Origin: Bacillota bacterium | Lineage (GTDB): Bacteria > Bacillota > Clostridia > Christensenellales > SZUA-584 | Reading direction: 5' to 3' | Assembly (NCBI GenBank): GCA_023415915.1 | Contig: JAEZIZ010000076.1 | Location: 1 to 7,101 of the forward strand | Length of the DNA stretch: 7,101 nt | Shown here: in pieces, positions 5,368 through 7,101 of the stretch | Layout: every line of letters begins with the position of its first letter | Numbering within the stretch: position 1 is the stretch's first letter | Translations under genes and position numbers: made by a program | The notes under the pieces: model-generated | Databases searched by the model: none | What the model was told of the DNA's origin: nothing | Seen by the model: only the letters and a program-made list of their open reading frames with translations

Positions 5368-6178
5368 ATAAGCGCTTTAAGCAGTCCAAAGGTACCCATC
5401 CGCGCTCGAAGCGTGAGTTCTCGCACCACACCCACCCGCCAGTCTCCGCTATGCCGCGCAGCCGCTCGCCTTTTTCCAGATCGAGCTCCTTCGATGAGTA
5501 ATTCTCTTTCGCGACGCCCTTGCCGCCGTGAATATCCAGCACGCTTTCGTGCACCCAGCCGGATTGCTCCGCCGCCGTGCAATAATACCAGCCGTCCCAG
5601 CCCTCCTGCTCAAAAAACGCCTCGCCTACAGAAACGCTCTGCCCCTTTACCAGCTCTATCAGGCCGTCCCGCTTAGCCTCGCGTGCGGCTATCGCTTCGT
5701 ACGCCGCGGCTGCGTCTCCGCATTTAGTATAGTATACTATGGTCAGCGCGTCGTTTATCTTCTGCTCGCCGCGCTTTATGTATCCCTTTTTCTCGTACAG
5801 ATGGCGGTTGTTTTGAAGGTCGGCGGGGCAGTTCAGAGTCCAGTCGGCGGCGCCTTGGTGCAGCCTCTCCGCTATGTCTATCGCGCGGCCTCCTATGCCC
5901 ATGTTCTGCAATTCGGGCAGCACATAAAGCGTATGAAGCTTCAGACGCTCGCCTCCCCGCTCCTCCTCAATAAGCAGAGCGCCCGCAAACTTCCCGTCCG
6001 CCAATATCTTATAGAAGTGCTGGCCGCGTATCGCCTTTTGTATGTTCTCCAGCTTTTCATTGGCGGGGTCCATGTCGCCGTCGTTGTACCTTTCAAGCAT
6101 AGGCAAAAACGCATTTCTCTGCCCCTCAAGTATCGTCTCCGCGTCCTCAATTACTGCTCTTACCAGCGTAACGTCCAT
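5366..6178 (-). CDS. GNAT N-acetyltransferase fused to two SH3-like repeats
   Basis: A predicted cytoplasmic protein of 270 residues. Residues about 1-152 are a GNAT fold: LKLHTLYVLPELQNMGIGGR (79-98) is motif A, where QNMGIG matches the acetyl-CoA pyrophosphate loop Q/R-x-x-G-x-G/A, and NNRHLYEKKGYIKRGE (123-138) is the C-terminal motif B. Residues about 171-216 and 226-268 are two SH3-like units: LIELVKGQSVSV...GWYYC...SGWVHESVLDI and KELDLEKGERLRG...GGWVWC...RGWVPLDCL. Each has the KG turn, an aromatic pair and the GWV strand. SH3-like units of this kind often bind peptides or ligands. There is no signal peptide, so a cell-wall role is unlikely. ATG at 6176-6178 follows AAGGGG with 5-nt spacing. 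It is the first gene of a probable operon with the methyltransferase 10 nt downstream; the promoter is at 6271-6299. The acetyl acceptor is unknown. Confidence 0.87.
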   Translation of the reverse strand: MDVTLVRAVIEDAETILEGQRNAFLPMLERYNDGDMDPANEKLENIQKAIRGQHFYKILADGKFAGALLIEEERGGERLKLHTLYVLPELQNMGIGGRAIDIAERLHQGAADWTLNCPADLQNNRHLYEKKGYIKRGEQKINDALTIVYYTKCGDAAAAYEAIAAREAKRDGLIELVKGQSVSVGEAFFEQEGWDGWYYCTAAEQSGWVHESVLDIHGGKGVAKENYSSKELDLEKGERLRGIAETGGWVWCENSRFERGWVPLDCLKRL

Positions 6179-6270
6179 TGCCGCCCCTTTTTTATGCTAA
6201 TACAATACATATTAATCGTTTTAAAGCGCACATTAAGAATAATCTGTTATGTCAAAAAGACGTGCGCGTA

Positions 6271-6299
6271 ATTATAACATTATCTGTAAGTATAATCAA
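6271..6299 (-). promoter_or_regulatory. Sigma-70/sigma-A type promoter for the acetyltransferase operon
   Basis: On the minus strand TTGATT (6299-6294), 17 nt, then a perfect TATAAT (6276-6271). Transcription would start near 6264, leaving an A/T-rich leader of about 86 nt before the ATG at 6178. It lies just after the terminator of the upstream transporter gene. Confidence 0.75.
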
Positions 6300-6343
6300 C
6301 AAAAACACAGGCGACGCCGCCCAGAGGCTGCTTGCCGGGGATC

Positions 6344-6368
6344 AAAAAAGCGGGGGCTTCTCCCCCGC
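6344..6368 (-). terminator. Rho-independent terminator of the Na/Pi cotransporter gene
   Basis: GCGGGGG (6350-6356) and CCCCCGC (6362-6368) form a perfect 7-bp GC stem with a 5-nt loop, followed on the minus strand by TTTTTT (6349-6344). It lies 12 nt after the TGA at 6381-6383. TTTT also follows on the plus strand, so it may be bidirectional. Confidence 0.93.
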
Positions 6369-6380
6369 CTTTTATATTTA

Positions 6381-7101
6381 TCAGGAATCTTTCTGCCTGC
6401 TCCTTATCGAGAACGCTATGTTGACAGCGTGGTCCGCAACGCGCTCCAGCGTAGTCACCATGTTGGTAAACACGACGCCCGTCTGCGGATCGCACAACTC
6501 ATTCTGCAGGCGTTCTATGTGGTTGTCCATATATTTCTCCTGCATCTCGTCCACCTCGCGCTCGATCGCCTCCACCTCCCCGAGTCTCGACTTGTCGCGG
6601 CTTTCGAACACCTCCAGCGCCAGCTTCAGCGTTTCCATTGTCTTTGAAGACATTTCCACAAGCTCGGCATGCGCGTCCCCCGAAAGCTTACCGCGTCTTT
6701 CGGCCATAGACAGCGAATATTCGGCAACGTTCTCCGCGAAGTCGCTTATGCGCTCCATGTCTATTATTACATGGTGCAGGCTTCCCAGCACCTTTACGTC
6801 GTGCTCGGGAATGTCAAGGCTTCTGTATGATATGAGATAGCCCGTTATGCTCTGGCTTAAATAGTCGACCGTTTTTTCCACTTCTATTACTTTATTAGCT
6901 TTCTGCTCGTCACGGTCAAAAAACGATTCAAGCGCGTTCCGGAAGTTGTCGGCGGATATGTTGCCCATCCGCGTAAGCTCTTTTAGAGTGTCGCCCAGTA
7001 CGAGCAGAGGCGCTTTCGCAGTGCGCCCGTTTAGGTACATAAGCTTTCTTTCCACCTTGTCCGGGTCGTGCCTGTCGGGCACTATCTTTTCTATCAGCCA
7101 C
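6381..7101 (-). CDS. Na/Pi cotransporter family protein, C-terminal part with PhoU-like domain (partial)
   Basis: The gene runs off the right edge of the window, and 239 residues are visible. The frame is open to the edge and begins WLIEKIVPDRHDPDKVERKL, the junction after the last membrane segment in Na+/phosphate cotransporters of the NptA/YjbB type, so this is not a free-standing PhoU. The following LMYLNGRTAKAPLLVLGDTL stretch is also typical of that family's tail. The rest is a helical PhoU-like domain with the two characteristic repeats: HHVIIDMERISDFAENVAEY (about 109-128) and TTLERVADHAVNIAFSI (about 216-232), where the Glu and Asp residues form the metal-binding E-x-x-x-D motifs. The membrane part, which would carry out sodium-coupled phosphate transport, is outside the window. 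The GTG at 7080-7082 is an internal codon, not the start. The gene ends at a strong terminator and is not co-transcribed with the acetyltransferase operon. Confidence 0.9.
   Translation of the reverse strand, partial: WLIEKIVPDRHDPDKVERKLMYLNGRTAKAPLLVLGDTLKELTRMGNISADNFRNALESFFDRDEQKANKVIEVEKTVDYLSQSITGYLISYRSLDIPEHDVKVLGSLHHVIIDMERISDFAENVAEYSLSMAERRGKLSGDAHAELVEMSSKTMETLKLALEVFESRDKSRLGEVEAIEREVDEMQEKYMDNHIERLQNELCDPQTGVVFTNMVTTLERVADHAVNIAFSIRSRQKDS

Noticed and set aside
5731..5742. ATAGTATACTAT palindrome inside the GNAT gene
   Set aside because: It is explained by codons for Ile-Val-Tyr-Tyr within a normal coding region.
6233..6255. Second TTGACA upstream of the acetyltransferase gene
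   Set aside because: On the minus strand TTGACA at 6255-6250 has no -10 at 16-18 nt; only TAATGT at 14 nt, so the TTGATT-N17-TATAAT promoter is preferred.
5528..6271. 247-codon plus-strand ORF opposite the GNAT-SH3 gene
   Set aside because: It mirrors the minus-strand codons of a gene with clear motifs; the hydrophobic look comes from complementing that gene.
6301..6343. GGCG/CGCC hairpin followed by a T-rich stretch before the operon promoter
   Set aside because: The stem is only 4 bp and the strong terminator just upstream makes it unnecessary.
6178..6840. 220-codon plus-strand ORF across the transporter tail
   Set aside because: Ser-rich shadow of the PhoU-like domain; it also crosses a strong terminator and a promoter of the opposite strand.

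Overview
This 7.1-kb window looks like chromosomal DNA from a low-to-moderate GC member of the Bacillota, probably a Clostridia-type gut anaerobe. The grounds are lipoprotein signal peptides with clear lipoboxes, strong AGGAGG-like ribosome sites used with GTG and TTG starts, TTGACA-N17-TATAAT-type promoters, and protein families common in that group (DUF6034 lipoproteins, DUF2225, Na/Pi cotransporter with a PhoU tail). The taxonomic assignment is inference. No rRNA, tRNA, CRISPR array, insertion sequence or phage module was seen.

Layout. One gene is on the plus strand at the left: a DUF6034-type lipoprotein (61-1526) whose signal-peptide part and main body are in different frames. Everything else reads on the minus strand. 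From right to left these are: the C-terminal part of a Na/Pi cotransporter with a PhoU-like domain, cut by the window edge (6381-7101) and closed by a strong terminator; a promoter and a probable operon of a GNAT acetyltransferase fused to two SH3-like repeats, a class I SAM methyltransferase, and a small conserved-looking protein (6178 down to about 4174); a promoter and a tiny lipoprotein ORF broken by one base (4088-3964); a promoter, a 266-residue lipoprotein and its terminator (3835-2951); and a protein with an N-terminal cyclic-nucleotide-binding fold, a KPEP-repeat linker and a C-terminal DUF2225 domain (2819-1596), which converges on the DUF6034 gene.

How the genes work together. The acetyltransferase and methyltransferase are probably translationally coupled (10-nt gap, with the ribosome site of the second overlapping the stop of the first). 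The other units have their own promoters or terminators and no shared pathway is evident. The two adjacent lipoprotein units have very similar promoters, the same Cys-Ala-Thr mature start and similar C-termini, which suggests duplication followed by internal deletion.

The most striking pattern is that three ORFs (the DUF6034 lipoprotein, the mini-lipoprotein and the small conserved protein) each become more natural-looking if one A/T base is restored in or near a homopolymer run. This points to base-calling errors, slippage or real decay. I found no convincing new defence, secretion or mobile system here.
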